The position numbers were made by a program, and so were the translations under genes. This document shows, piece after piece, positions 1 to 6,264 of a DNA stretch of 11,789 nt. The notes beneath the pieces were generated by a model, which had not been told where the DNA came from, searched no databases, and worked only from the letters and a program-made list of their open reading frames with translations. The stretch covers positions 1 to 11,789 of the forward strand of contig QEUW01000252.1 in the NCBI GenBank assembly GCA_003577005.1, read 5' to 3'. Each line of letters opens with the position of its first letter. The first letter of the stretch is position 1. This stretch comes from Chloroflexota bacterium (GTDB lineage: Bacteria > Chloroflexota > Anaerolineae > Caldilineales > Caldilineaceae).

Positions 1-594
1 GGCACCTTTGACCCCATCCACCTGGGCCACCTGATCCTCGCCGAGGAGGCGCGGTCGCAACTCCAACTCGACTGTGTCTACTTTGTGCCTGCCGCCGACC
101 CACCCCACAAGCAAGAGCGCGTGATCACGCCGGTCGAGCATCGCATCTGCATGGTGGAGCTGGCTACGGCCACCGCCGATTTCTTCTGGGTCAGCCGTGT
201 GGACGCCGACCGCCCTGGCCCCCACTACACCACCGATATGATGCCCCTGCTCCAGGCGGAACTGGGCCCAGAGACACAACTCTTCTTCCTTATGGGTTCT
301 GACAGCCTGCGCGACCTGCCCACCTGGCGCAACCCTGGCTGGCTGCTGGAACACTGCTGCCTGGTGACCTTCACCCGCCCCGGCAGCGAGCCGGACTGGG
401 CGGCGTTGGAGCGGACATTCCCGGGTCTGCGCAGGCATATCACTTTGCTGGAGATGCCGCTGTTGGAGATCTCCAGCACCGATTTGCGCGCCCGGGCGCA
501 AGCAGGCCAGACGATCCGCTACCAGGTGCCTTGTGCGGTCGAGGCCTATATCCGCAAGTATCGCCTGTACGAATCCACAGACGCTACCGGCTGA
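1..594 (+). CDS. nadD: nicotinate-nucleotide adenylyltransferase, 5'-truncated by window edge
   Basis: NadD transfers AMP from ATP to nicotinate mononucleotide, giving deamido-NAD in the cytoplasmic NAD synthesis pathway. The frame is open from base 1, so the start codon and probably about ten residues lie to the left; 197 residues are visible against a usual 190-220. Visible residues 1-10 ([10 protein letters not shown]) are the nucleotidyltransferase signature with the catalytic HxGH. They are followed by PPHK at 34-37, a GPHYTTD segment typical of NadD substrate binding, [11 protein letters not shown] (the family's G-D-L-W motif) and the C-terminal ISSTDLR motif. The order and spacing match NadD rather than CoaD or NadM. 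The stop is TGA, and the gene converges on the phosphodiesterase gene across a palindromic spacer. Its own promoter is outside the window. Confidence 0.96.
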   Translation, partial: GTFDPIHLGHLILAEEARSQLQLDCVYFVPAADPPHKQERVITPVEHRICMVELATATADFFWVSRVDADRPGPHYTTDMMPLLQAELGPETQLFFLMGSDSLRDLPTWRNPGWLLEHCCLVTFTRPGSEPDWAALERTFPGLRRHITLLEMPLLEISSTDLRARAQAGQTIRYQVPCAVEAYIRKYRLYESTDATG

Positions 595-623
595 CTCGCC
601 CCAGAAGCCACCTTTTAGAAATG

Positions 624-691
624 ATCTCAAAATCTCTGTGCCACACCGGTACTGTTCGAAAGCGTTCCAGAGCCACAACCGATTTTGAGAT
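624..691. terminator. imperfect hairpin between convergent genes
   Basis: An 11-base arm at 624-634 (ATCTCAAAATC) is perfectly repeated in inverted orientation at 681-691. A second 4-bp pairing (TGTG 637-640 with CACA 674-677) lies inside. The structure sits 29 bases after the nadD stop and 6 bases beyond the phosphodiesterase stop on the other strand, so it could end transcripts from both sides. There is no long T-run, so a classical intrinsic terminator is not proven. Confidence 0.5.
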
Positions 692-697
692 AGTCGC

Positions 698-1495
698 TTA
701 GCCTGTAAAGATCTCCTCAACACAGCGCCCTTCCCAATCGCGATGCGCCGGGACCCCCAGGATGCGCGCCAGTGTGGGCGCGGTATCGAGCAGCGAAACG
801 GGCGCTGTGATCTCATACCCCTGGCGGATCGAGGGACCCGCCGCAATCCACGGGATCGTCATGTCGTCGGGCGATTCGGTGCCGTGGGTGCGCTCGTGGC
901 CGCCGTGGTCGGCCTGGACGATGAGATGGGTGTCATCGGGCAGCGCGGCCAGCAGCCGGCCCAACTGGCGGTCGACGCGCTCGGCCTGGCGCAGATAGCC
1001 GTCGCTCATCCAGCCGTAGCGATGGCCGGCGGTGTCCACCGTGCCAAAGTAGACAAAGGCAAAGTCGGGCCGGATGGCGGGCAGATAGCGGATGGCTGCA
1101 TCGGCTGTGAGATCGTCGCCATCCTCCTGGTACGAGAGGTCGTGGTACCAGGCAAAGTCCAGGCTGAGCGGCAGGCTGAGGTTGCGCAGCGGCTCCCAGT
1201 TGTAAACGGCGACACACCGGCGCTCGGCGCCCTTTGCCACATCGATCAAGCCAGGCAGCGGGCGAGCCATGGGCTGGAAGTCGTTAGTCACCACCCCGTG
1301 GCGCGTGGGCGGGACGCTGTGGAAAATGCTCATGTGGCAGGGGAGCGTGACGGACGGCATCACCGATGTGGCCGCCAGTGTGGAGGAGCCACGCTCGCGC
1401 AGACCGGTGAGCGTCGGACAGTCGATCTGGGCGAGCGCGTCTGGCCGCAAACCATCGATCATGACGAAAAGGGTAAGTGGAGAAAACTTGGACAT
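698..1495 (-). CDS. phosphodiesterase / nucleotide pyrophosphatase (alkaline phosphatase superfamily)
   Basis: A 265-residue metal-dependent hydrolase of the type I phosphodiesterase/nucleotide pyrophosphatase family. The two-metal site is readable: D14 in MIDGLRPDA, probable nucleophile T50 in PSVTLPCH, D154 and H158 in VDTAGH, D196-H197 in ADHGGH, and H204 in THG. These correspond to the family's metal ligands and threonine nucleophile. The substrate is unknown; this family hydrolyses phosphodiester or phosphomonoester bonds in nucleotides, phospholipid head groups or phosphonates. The ATG at 1495 was chosen because GAAAGG lies 6 bases upstream (1502-1507) and the protein then begins directly at the first strand of the fold. 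An earlier in-frame start at 1552 would translate a heptanucleotide repeat. There is no signal peptide, so it is probably cytoplasmic. It lies 74 bases after the nuclease gene on the same strand and may be co-transcribed with it. Confidence 0.93.
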   Translation of the reverse strand: MSKFSPLTLFVMIDGLRPDALAQIDCPTLTGLRERGSSTLAATSVMPSVTLPCHMSIFHSVPPTRHGVVTNDFQPMARPLPGLIDVAKGAERRCVAVYNWEPLRNLSLPLSLDFAWYHDLSYQEDGDDLTADAAIRYLPAIRPDFAFVYFGTVDTAGHRYGWMSDGYLRQAERVDRQLGRLLAALPDDTHLIVQADHGGHERTHGTESPDDMTIPWIAAGPSIRQGYEITAPVSLLDTAPTLARILGVPAHRDWEGRCVEEIFTG

Positions 1496-1516
1496 CTTGA
1501 GCCTTTCAAAAATGGT

Positions 1517-1563
1517 CGGATGATGGATGATGGACGATAGATGGTGGTCCATCGTCTATCGTC
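1517..1563. repeat. degenerate heptanucleotide repeat with inverted polarity, forming a stem-loop
   Basis: On the plus strand, units close to TGATGGA repeat with a 7-base period (1521-1541). After a switch point the units become their reverse-complement type (CCATCGT, CTATCGT). As a result 1533-1541 (GACGATAGA) is perfectly inverted at 1555-1563, with a 13-base loop. The element fills most of the 74-base spacer between nuclease and phosphodiesterase and would form a stem-loop in a shared mRNA. Confidence 0.7.
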
Positions 1564-1569
1564 GGTTAC

Positions 1570-4299
1570 TCAACGTGGAATCCGCAACACCTGCCCCACC
1601 CGGATCAGATTTGGGTTTGGGATGCCGTTGATCTGCACCAGCACCCGCACGGAAGTGTTATACTGCCGGGCAATGCTTGACAGGGTATCTCCCCGCCGCA
1701 CCGTATAAAGGAGATAGTCGCCCGCAGCCGGCGGTTGGCCTCCGGCAGGGATACAAAGTTGTTGGCCGGGCCGGATGAGATTGGGGTTGGCCAGATCGTT
1801 GGCCTGTACTAGCGACCCGTAGGTCAGGCCGTACCGCTGTGCGATGCGGATGAGCGAGTCTCCGCGTTGCACTGTATAGATCTCGACACACTCTGTTTCC
1901 TCTTCCGTGGGTGGGGGGGCGATAGTCGGTTCGTCCGGCTCTTCAGTTGTAGCCATCCCCAGTTGGAGGCCGATGAGCACCGGGTCATGGTCAGAAGAGC
2001 GATAAGGGTCGGGACTGTAGTAACCCGGCGGGTTGAAGCGTTCCTCGTAATCGGTGACCTTGGGTTCGTCGGTGTTGATATGCCAATCCGCTGCCCCCGT
2101 CACCTGATCTGCCAGGCTGGCGCTGGCGAGGGCGTGGTCAAGATAGCCCGATTGCCCATCAAAGATGTACGAGTAGGCCGTGTCACCGTTGAAGTGGGCG
2201 AGCAGGTTGACATAGCCCGCGGCCTCGATGGCGGCAATCGGTGTCTCCTTGGCGTAAGCATTGAGATCGCCCATGATCAGAAAATCTCGATCGCCGCTGC
2301 CGGTGGGGTCGGTGGCGAGCCAGGCGGTGAGCTGTTCGGCGGCCTCAGTGCGGCGCTGGTTCCAGGCCCCGGCTCCGTTGCCCGTGTCTTCGTCGCCTGG
2401 TCCTGGCGAACCCGAAGGCCGTTTGGATTTGAAGTGGTTGACCACCACGGTAAAGCGTTCACCGTTGGCATCAGCAAAGGTCTGGGCGAGTGGCTGGCGG
2501 TTGATCCCACCGTCAGTGAGCGCCGGGTCGAAAGCGCCACTGGCAAGGGTCGCCGCCGGCCCGACCGGTGTGACACTGGCCGGCCGGTAGAGGATCCCTA
2601 CCGTGATTTCGTCGTTGCCGAGCCTCGTTTCGCCCGGGTCGATCAATGCATAGGCCTTGCTAATTGGAAGACCCGCATTGAGACCGTCCACCAGGTCGTG
2701 GATAGCGCTCCCCGGCGCAAAACCATCGTTTTCGATTTCCATGAGGCCGACCACATCCGCATCGAGCGCGCTGATAGCGGCCATGATCTTGGCGCGCTGG
2801 CGTTCAAATTCGGAACGTGTGGCCGCGCCGCGCGCGGTAGGGAAGCCGCGTCCCTGGCCGTCCCCATTGAAATAGTTGAGCACGTTAAAGCTCGCCACGC
2901 GCACTGTTCCGCCTACCTCCGGCGGCGCGGGCGTGCGTTCGTTCGCCGTGATAAAGCGCGGCGGCGCCGTCGGGTGTAGCCGGTAGCCGATGCCGACCTC
3001 GGCGCCCGGCGCCGAATTGATGCGCCCCTGGTCGATGACGCCCACGACGCCCGTCACCTGGTCGCCGCTGCGGATGACGGCAGGCGGCGGTGCGCCGAGA
3101 TAGGGAACAGGAGCAGGGTTGTCACCTAGGGCACGGATGTCCTGCCCGTCGTCGAGCACCAGCAGGCGGCGGCTATTCTCGGCAGCCAGATCTTGGGCTT
3201 CAACGCTGTTCGGCGCATGGAGGTGGGTGGGCTGGAAGGGGCGGTCGCCGCCGGCCAGCGTCATCTGCCCGTAGCGGCCAAGGAAATAGGTTTGCGCCAC
3301 GGTGACCGGCCCTTCCAGCGCCACGAGCATCCCTTCATATTGCTCCAAATCGGTTCCGCCAGCCAGCAGCACCGGTGTGGGCGTGACGGGGTTCTCTCGG
3401 CTGCAAACCAGCACGGCGCTGACACGGGTAAGGCGGGTCAGACTGTTGAATTCGTTGACCACGCCCCTGACCCGTATCAAATCGCCTGCCGCCACATCCA
3501 CGCCAAAGCCGTTGTCGAGTACAAAGATCCCTTCCGAGGTTGCCGGGTCATCGTCGTGGTCGCGCTCCTCTTCCTGGACAAAAAAGCCGCGCAGCCCCTG
3601 GCGGGTATCTTGAAAATCTCCCACGACCACCGCTTCCACCACAACGGTTCCGGTGAGTGCCGCCGCCGGCCCGGCGCTCTGGATAGCATGGACAAATGTC
3701 GCCGGGTCACCGCACTGGCCGGCGGCGGCTGCCGCGGCGGGGGCAACATCCGCCGGAGCGACAAAGGCGGGTGGTTGGGTGCCGGATGCACTGGCCAAGG
3801 GAAGGCCGGCCAAGTCAGCGCCAGTGTCCGTACCTATGACAAGCACATCCAGCGCACTGTCCAGTGCAAGCGTTGCGTTGGCTGGAATGTCCTCAGCATT
3901 GCCGGCGACCAGCGCCAGCCCGATTACCTCGGTGAAGGGCAAAGGGCGGTCGAAGGTCAGAGGCGGCTCGGGTATCAGCGTACGGCTGCCCATGACGAAC
4001 GAGCCGTCTTCTCCTGTGCGGAAGCCGTCTAGATCGTAGGCGGCGATGACTTGGTCTCGAGCCCGGTTGAAGAACACCAGGCTGAGTCCACTTAGGTCGG
4101 TTGCGCCGGAGCCGCCGTCGAAGAGTTCCACCAGACCGAGTTCAGTGTCATTCTGCGGGTCAGCCGCCACCTGGTTGATGAGGATGGCCGGTGGCGTAGA
4201 GGCGCCGGCATCATCCTGGGCCAGCAGGATCTGCTTCGGCCAGACAAGGCCCGATATCAGAAGCAGAACAGCCAGCATGGAGATCGATAAACGAACCAT
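1570..4299 (-). CDS. secreted ExeM/NucH-family endonuclease with LTD, OB-fold and tandem LysM domains
   Basis: A 909-residue exported nuclease, likely degrading extracellular DNA for nutrients or biofilm turnover. A signal peptide (residues 1 to about 27, hydrophobic core SMLAVLLLISGLVW) is followed by an LTD-like beta domain (about 37-165) and an OB-fold nucleic-acid-binding region (about 195-310, with GFFVQEE and TSEGIFV). The endonuclease/exonuclease/phosphatase domain (about 467-780) shows N472 in FNVLNYF, E521 in GLMEIEN, N621-H622 in NHFKSK, D678 and N680 in GDLNAY, and D770-H771-D772 in SDHDP, so the catalytic set is complete. Two LysM repeats (about 806-850 and 864-909; YTVQRGDSL and YTVRRGDTL) end the protein and should bind cell-wall glycan. 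The ATG at 4299 was chosen because AAGGAGG (4306-4312) precedes it by 6 bases and it starts the signal peptide. A TTG at 4353 in frame overlaps the proposed -35 box. It is downstream of the acyltransferase gene and upstream of the phosphodiesterase gene. Confidence 0.94.
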   Translation of the reverse strand: MVRLSISMLAVLLLISGLVWPKQILLAQDDAGASTPPAILINQVAADPQNDTELGLVELFDGGSGATDLSGLSLVFFNRARDQVIAAYDLDGFRTGEDGSFVMGSRTLIPEPPLTFDRPLPFTEVIGLALVAGNAEDIPANATLALDSALDVLVIGTDTGADLAGLPLASASGTQPPAFVAPADVAPAAAAAAGQCGDPATFVHAIQSAGPAAALTGTVVVEAVVVGDFQDTRQGLRGFFVQEEERDHDDDPATSEGIFVLDNGFGVDVAAGDLIRVRGVVNEFNSLTRLTRVSAVLVCSRENPVTPTPVLLAGGTDLEQYEGMLVALEGPVTVAQTYFLGRYGQMTLAGGDRPFQPTHLHAPNSVEAQDLAAENSRRLLVLDDGQDIRALGDNPAPVPYLGAPPPAVIRSGDQVTGVVGVIDQGRINSAPGAEVGIGYRLHPTAPPRFITANERTPAPPEVGGTVRVASFNVLNYFNGDGQGRGFPTARGAATRSEFERQRAKIMAAISALDADVVGLMEIENDGFAPGSAIHDLVDGLNAGLPISKAYALIDPGETRLGNDEITVGILYRPASVTPVGPAATLASGAFDPALTDGGINRQPLAQTFADANGERFTVVVNHFKSKRPSGSPGPGDEDTGNGAGAWNQRRTEAAEQLTAWLATDPTGSGDRDFLIMGDLNAYAKETPIAAIEAAGYVNLLAHFNGDTAYSYIFDGQSGYLDHALASASLADQVTGAADWHINTDEPKVTDYEERFNPPGYYSPDPYRSSDHDPVLIGLQLGMATTEEPDEPTIAPPPTEEETECVEIYTVQRGDSLIRIAQRYGLTYGSLVQANDLANPNLIRPGQQLCIPAGGQPPAAGDYLLYTVRRGDTLSSIARQYNTSVRVLVQINGIPNPNLIRVGQVLRIPR

Positions 4300-4305
4300 A
4301 AGCGG

Positions 4306-4312
4306 CCTCCTT
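4306..4312 (-). promoter_or_regulatory. strong ribosome binding site of the nuclease gene
   Basis: AAGGAGG on the minus strand, a near-perfect anti-16S match 6 bases before the ATG at 4299. It decides the start against the in-frame TTG at 4353. Confidence 0.9.
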
Positions 4313-4323
4313 GGTGTTAGTAA

Positions 4324-4353
4324 GGTATAGGGGAGAAGCGAGACTTTTGACAA
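4324..4353 (-). promoter_or_regulatory. candidate sigma-70-type promoter for the nuclease gene
   Basis: On the minus strand, TTGTCA (4353-4348) and TATACC (4329-4324) are separated by 18 bases and followed closely by the AAGGAGG ribosome binding site. They match the -35 and -10 consensus at 5 and 4 of 6 positions. The transcript would have a very short leader and would make the nuclease independent of the acyltransferase gene. Confidence 0.45.
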
Positions 4354-4398
4354 ACCGCCAAGCTTACCCCGCCCTACGCGATAGCGTCACACGGCCAG

Positions 4399-5163
4399 CT
4401 AGACCGTCTCCAATTTGATGTCGCGGTAGGGGCCGCGGTTCTCAGGCGGGAAGAGCGCTGCGACGTGATACATGATTCGTTCGGCCACTCGCTGCAGGCG
4501 CTGGCGACGCTCTTCGCCGGCAAGTTCTGCTTCGACAGCCAGCGGGCCAAAGGGTTTGCCGATGCGCACAACTACGTCGGTACGGCGGAGACGGAGCAAA
4601 TTGGGGAGGATCTTCTCGGTTCCCAACAAGGCGACTGGGAGGATGCGCGCCTGGCTTTGGAGCGCCAGATAGGCCGTGCCCGGCTCCGGATAGGTCAACT
4701 GGGCATCACCGCGTGAGACAAAGCCGTAGTTGTCGTGTGCCTCGTTGGCAATGGCTTCGCCCCGTGAGCGGCGCCGGGCATAGCGCGGGTCGATGCCCCC
4801 TTCGGGGAAGATGCCCACAACGCGGCCCTGGCGCAAGGTAGACAAGGCCGTGGTCAGCGCCTCACGGTCGACACGCCCGCGCCAGATGGGAATGCCGTGA
4901 AAGGCGCGCATAAAGAGCCGCACAAACCAAAAACGTTGCGACTCGCTGGCAACAAGAAAAGCCGGCTGGAAGGGCAGATAGAGGGTGAGCAACGGTGCAT
5001 CGAACCAGCTAAAATGGTTGGCAATGACAATCAGCGGACCCTGGCGGGGCACATGGTGCGCCCCCTCGACTTTGATATTGAGCAAGAGCCGGCTGGCTGC
5101 TCGGCCAAAAATCAACAAGAACCAACCCAACACAAAATTGGCGAACCGATCCACAAGTCGCAT
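4399..5163 (-). CDS. 1-acylglycerol-3-phosphate acyltransferase-like protein (PlsC family)
   Basis: A 254-residue member of the glycerolipid acyltransferase family. Such enzymes move an acyl chain to lysophosphatidate (or a related lyso-lipid) at the inner membrane. All four acyltransferase blocks are visible: HX4D at H50-D55 (NHFSWFD), GIPIWRGR at 90-97, FPEGG at 119-123, and PVALLGTEK at 176-184. The hydrophobic N-terminus (about residues 8-29) could anchor it to the membrane. The start gives a normal family N-terminus, but no strong ribosome binding site precedes it. It is first in a possible minus-strand series with the nuclease (99-base gap containing a separate promoter candidate). Its leader would contain the large 5204-5298 hairpin. 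The exact acceptor lipid cannot be told from sequence, so the symbol plsC is not assigned. Confidence 0.93.
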   Translation of the reverse strand: MRLVDRFANFVLGWFLLIFGRAASRLLLNIKVEGAHHVPRQGPLIVIANHFSWFDAPLLTLYLPFQPAFLVASESQRFWFVRLFMRAFHGIPIWRGRVDREALTTALSTLRQGRVVGIFPEGGIDPRYARRRSRGEAIANEAHDNYGFVSRGDAQLTYPEPGTAYLALQSQARILPVALLGTEKILPNLLRLRRTDVVVRIGKPFGPLAVEAELAGEERRQRLQRVAERIMYHVAALFPPENRGPYRDIKLETV

Positions 5164-5203
5164 ACGATGTTACCTGAACTCTTCCAATGATGCGCAATTC
5201 CAA

Positions 5204-5298
5204 ATTGAATAGGAGGTACACAGTTGATTCGTTCCCCAGAGGTGCAACGCACTTTGCCAGTGCATCGCACCTAAGCAACTGCGTACCTTCTATTCAAT
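5204..5298. repeat. 95-base imperfect hairpin element
   Basis: The outer arms 5204-5219 and 5283-5298 match in inverted orientation at 15 of 16 positions, the exception being a G:U-compatible pair. The next segment, 5221-5226, pairs with 5276-5281. After an asymmetric internal loop, 5240-5253 pairs with 5259-5272 at 12 of 14 positions around a 5-base loop. If the leftward promoter candidate is real, this folds in the 5' leader of the acyltransferase mRNA. It may instead be a dispersed palindromic element. Confidence 0.75.
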
Positions 5299-5330
5299 GT
5301 CTCTATTGAACGCCTGCTGCCAGACGCTTG

Positions 5331-5357
5331 ATTATATCGAGAGCAGTTTATCATCAA
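5331..5357 (-). promoter_or_regulatory. candidate promoter for the acyltransferase gene
   Basis: On the minus strand a perfect TATAAT (5336-5331) is preceded by TTGATG (5357-5352) at a rather short 15-base spacing. It points towards the acyltransferase start about 160 bases away, through the 95-base hairpin. Confidence 0.4.
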
Positions 5358-5464
5358 TTTAACAGAACATTAGCGATAGACTATCCTATTGTACATCATG
5401 TTCTATTTTTGGGCAGGCTCTATGTGGGCAGGTAGAGTTTCTCAAAAGTGACTTTACGAAAGAA

Positions 5465-5533
5465 AGACTTCCGGGAGGTGACCAGTATAATTTTTGGTCT
5501 GGAAAATGTGCTCTGGTCACCTCCCGGAAGTCT
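5465..5533. repeat. perfect 21-bp inverted repeat with 27-base loop
   Basis: Arm 5465-5485 (begins AGACTTCCGGGAGG) is repeated exactly in inverted orientation at 5513-5533. The 27-base loop is AT-rich, begins with TATAAT and contains a short ATTTT/AAAAT inner pairing. The arms are GC-rich within an AT-rich spacer. It could be a non-autonomous palindromic element, an operator or a terminator; nothing in the sequence decides. Confidence 0.85.
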
Positions 5534-5597
5534 GGCCGCAGCGAGAATCGGTGAATTTTGAAAAGCGAACAGCACGCGCACCCGTGTGCGTCCCCAC

Positions 5598-5626
5598 TTG
5601 GGTGAATGTAGGCTCTTTGCTACAAT
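5598..5626 (+). promoter_or_regulatory. candidate promoter for the VOC protein gene
   Basis: TTGGGT (5598-5603) and TACAAT (5621-5626) are separated by exactly 17 bases, about 70 bases before the ATG at 5695. The -10 box matches at 5 of 6 positions, the -35 box at only 3 of 6. Confidence 0.4.
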
Positions 5627-5694
5627 AGAGTGGCTGTAGGCAGTCGGGCCTCCGGTCAAGCCACCCCCAAACAGTTGGAAGAGAGATAGAAACC

Positions 5695-6171
5695 ATGAAC
5701 CAACAAGGCCGTCCTGACCTGGGACCAGTAGTGCAAGTGGGCATCGTCGTCCGCGATGCCGCTGCAACCGCCCAGGCCTGGGTGGAGCGCTTCAAACTGG
5801 AGCCGGCCTATATTGTCGATTGGCCGCCACCCGGCCACAACCTGGAAGGCACCCGCACCTATCACGGCCAGCCAGGGGACTTCCGCATGAGGCTGGCTTT
5901 TGTGGAGACCGGGCCTGTCCAGATCGAGTTTATCGAACCGCTCGAAGGCGCAAATATCTACGCCGACTTTCTTGCCGAACAGGGCGAGGGTATCCACCAT
6001 ATCCTCTTCGAGGTGGACGACCCGCAGGCCGTAGCCGACGGGCTGGGCGTCAAAATCCTCCAGAGTGGCGGCTCGATCCTCCGCCCCGGCGCTCTCTGGG
6101 CCTACCTCGACACACAGGATCTTCTAGGCTGTATCGTCGAACTCAAATCAAAACAACCTCTGAGCCCATAA
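5695..6171 (+). CDS. VOC-superfamily protein (glyoxalase / methylmalonyl-CoA epimerase-like)
   Basis: A 158-residue protein with two beta-alpha-beta-beta-beta modules of the vicinal oxygen chelate fold. Module one starts at VVQVGIVVRD (12-21) and module two at GIHHILFEV (99-107). Expected metal-ligand positions carry Q14, E78 (VQIEFIEP), H101 (or H102) and E149 (CIVELK), a set compatible with a divalent-metal site. The overall length and the GIHH segment resemble methylmalonyl-CoA epimerases and related uncharacterised VOC proteins, but the reaction cannot be assigned. The ATG at 5695 follows a purine-rich GGAAGAGAG segment (5677-5685). The kinase gene starts 93 bases downstream across a heptanucleotide repeat and could share its transcript. 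Confidence 0.88.
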   Translation: MNQQGRPDLGPVVQVGIVVRDAAATAQAWVERFKLEPAYIVDWPPPGHNLEGTRTYHGQPGDFRMRLAFVETGPVQIEFIEPLEGANIYADFLAEQGEGIHHILFEVDDPQAVADGLGVKILQSGGSILRPGALWAYLDTQDLLGCIVELKSKQPLSP

Positions 6172-6187
6172 CACAGCACCCCTGCAA

Positions 6188-6257
6188 CACACAACACACA
6201 ACACACATCACACATTACGCATTACGTATCACGCATCACGTATCACGCATCACGTAT
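6188..6257 (+). repeat. ten tandem degenerate heptanucleotides (consensus YACRYAW)
   Basis: Ten consecutive 7-base units fill the spacer between the VOC and kinase genes. They shift gradually from CACACAA through CACACAT and TACGCAT to alternating CACGCAT and CACGTAT. The array ends 7 bases before the kinase ATG. It is a short tandem repeat of the kind called STRR in cyanobacteria; there are no spacers, so it is not CRISPR. Confidence 0.9.
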
Positions 6258-6264
6258 TACACCC

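Larger units (their letters stand above)
5164..5694. other. 531-base divergent intergenic region
   Basis: No convincing gene is seen on either strand. The region holds the 5204-5298 hairpin, a leftward promoter candidate (5331-5357), a perfect 21-bp inverted repeat (5465-5533) and a rightward promoter candidate (5598-5626). It is visibly more AT-rich than its surroundings between about 5300 and 5510. A small 7-base inverted repeat (AGAACAT 5364-5370 with ATGTTCT 5398-5404), followed by a T-rich stretch, lies between the two large elements. Confidence 0.75.

Noticed and set aside
743..1540. Open frame of 265 codons on the plus strand opposite the phosphodiesterase gene
   Set aside because: The opposite strand has a full set of family motifs; this frame has low-complexity, arginine/glycine-rich content and no recognisable domain.
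1867..2979. Open frame of 370 codons on the plus strand opposite the nuclease gene
   Set aside because: It is the antisense shadow of the GC-biased nuclease domain, whose catalytic motifs are complete. The same holds for the 279-codon frame at 3193-4032.
4300..4353. Longer nuclease start at a TTG (4353)
   Set aside because: It would put 18 residues before the signal peptide and overlaps a -35-like box; the ATG at 4299 has an AAGGAGG site.
5486..5491. TATAAT as a promoter -10 box within the 21-bp inverted repeat
   Set aside because: There is no -35-like hexamer at a suitable distance, and the box lies about 200 bases from the next gene behind a better candidate.
6188..6257. CRISPR-like array
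   Set aside because: Units are only 7 bases, directly adjacent and degenerate, with no spacers and no cas genes in view.
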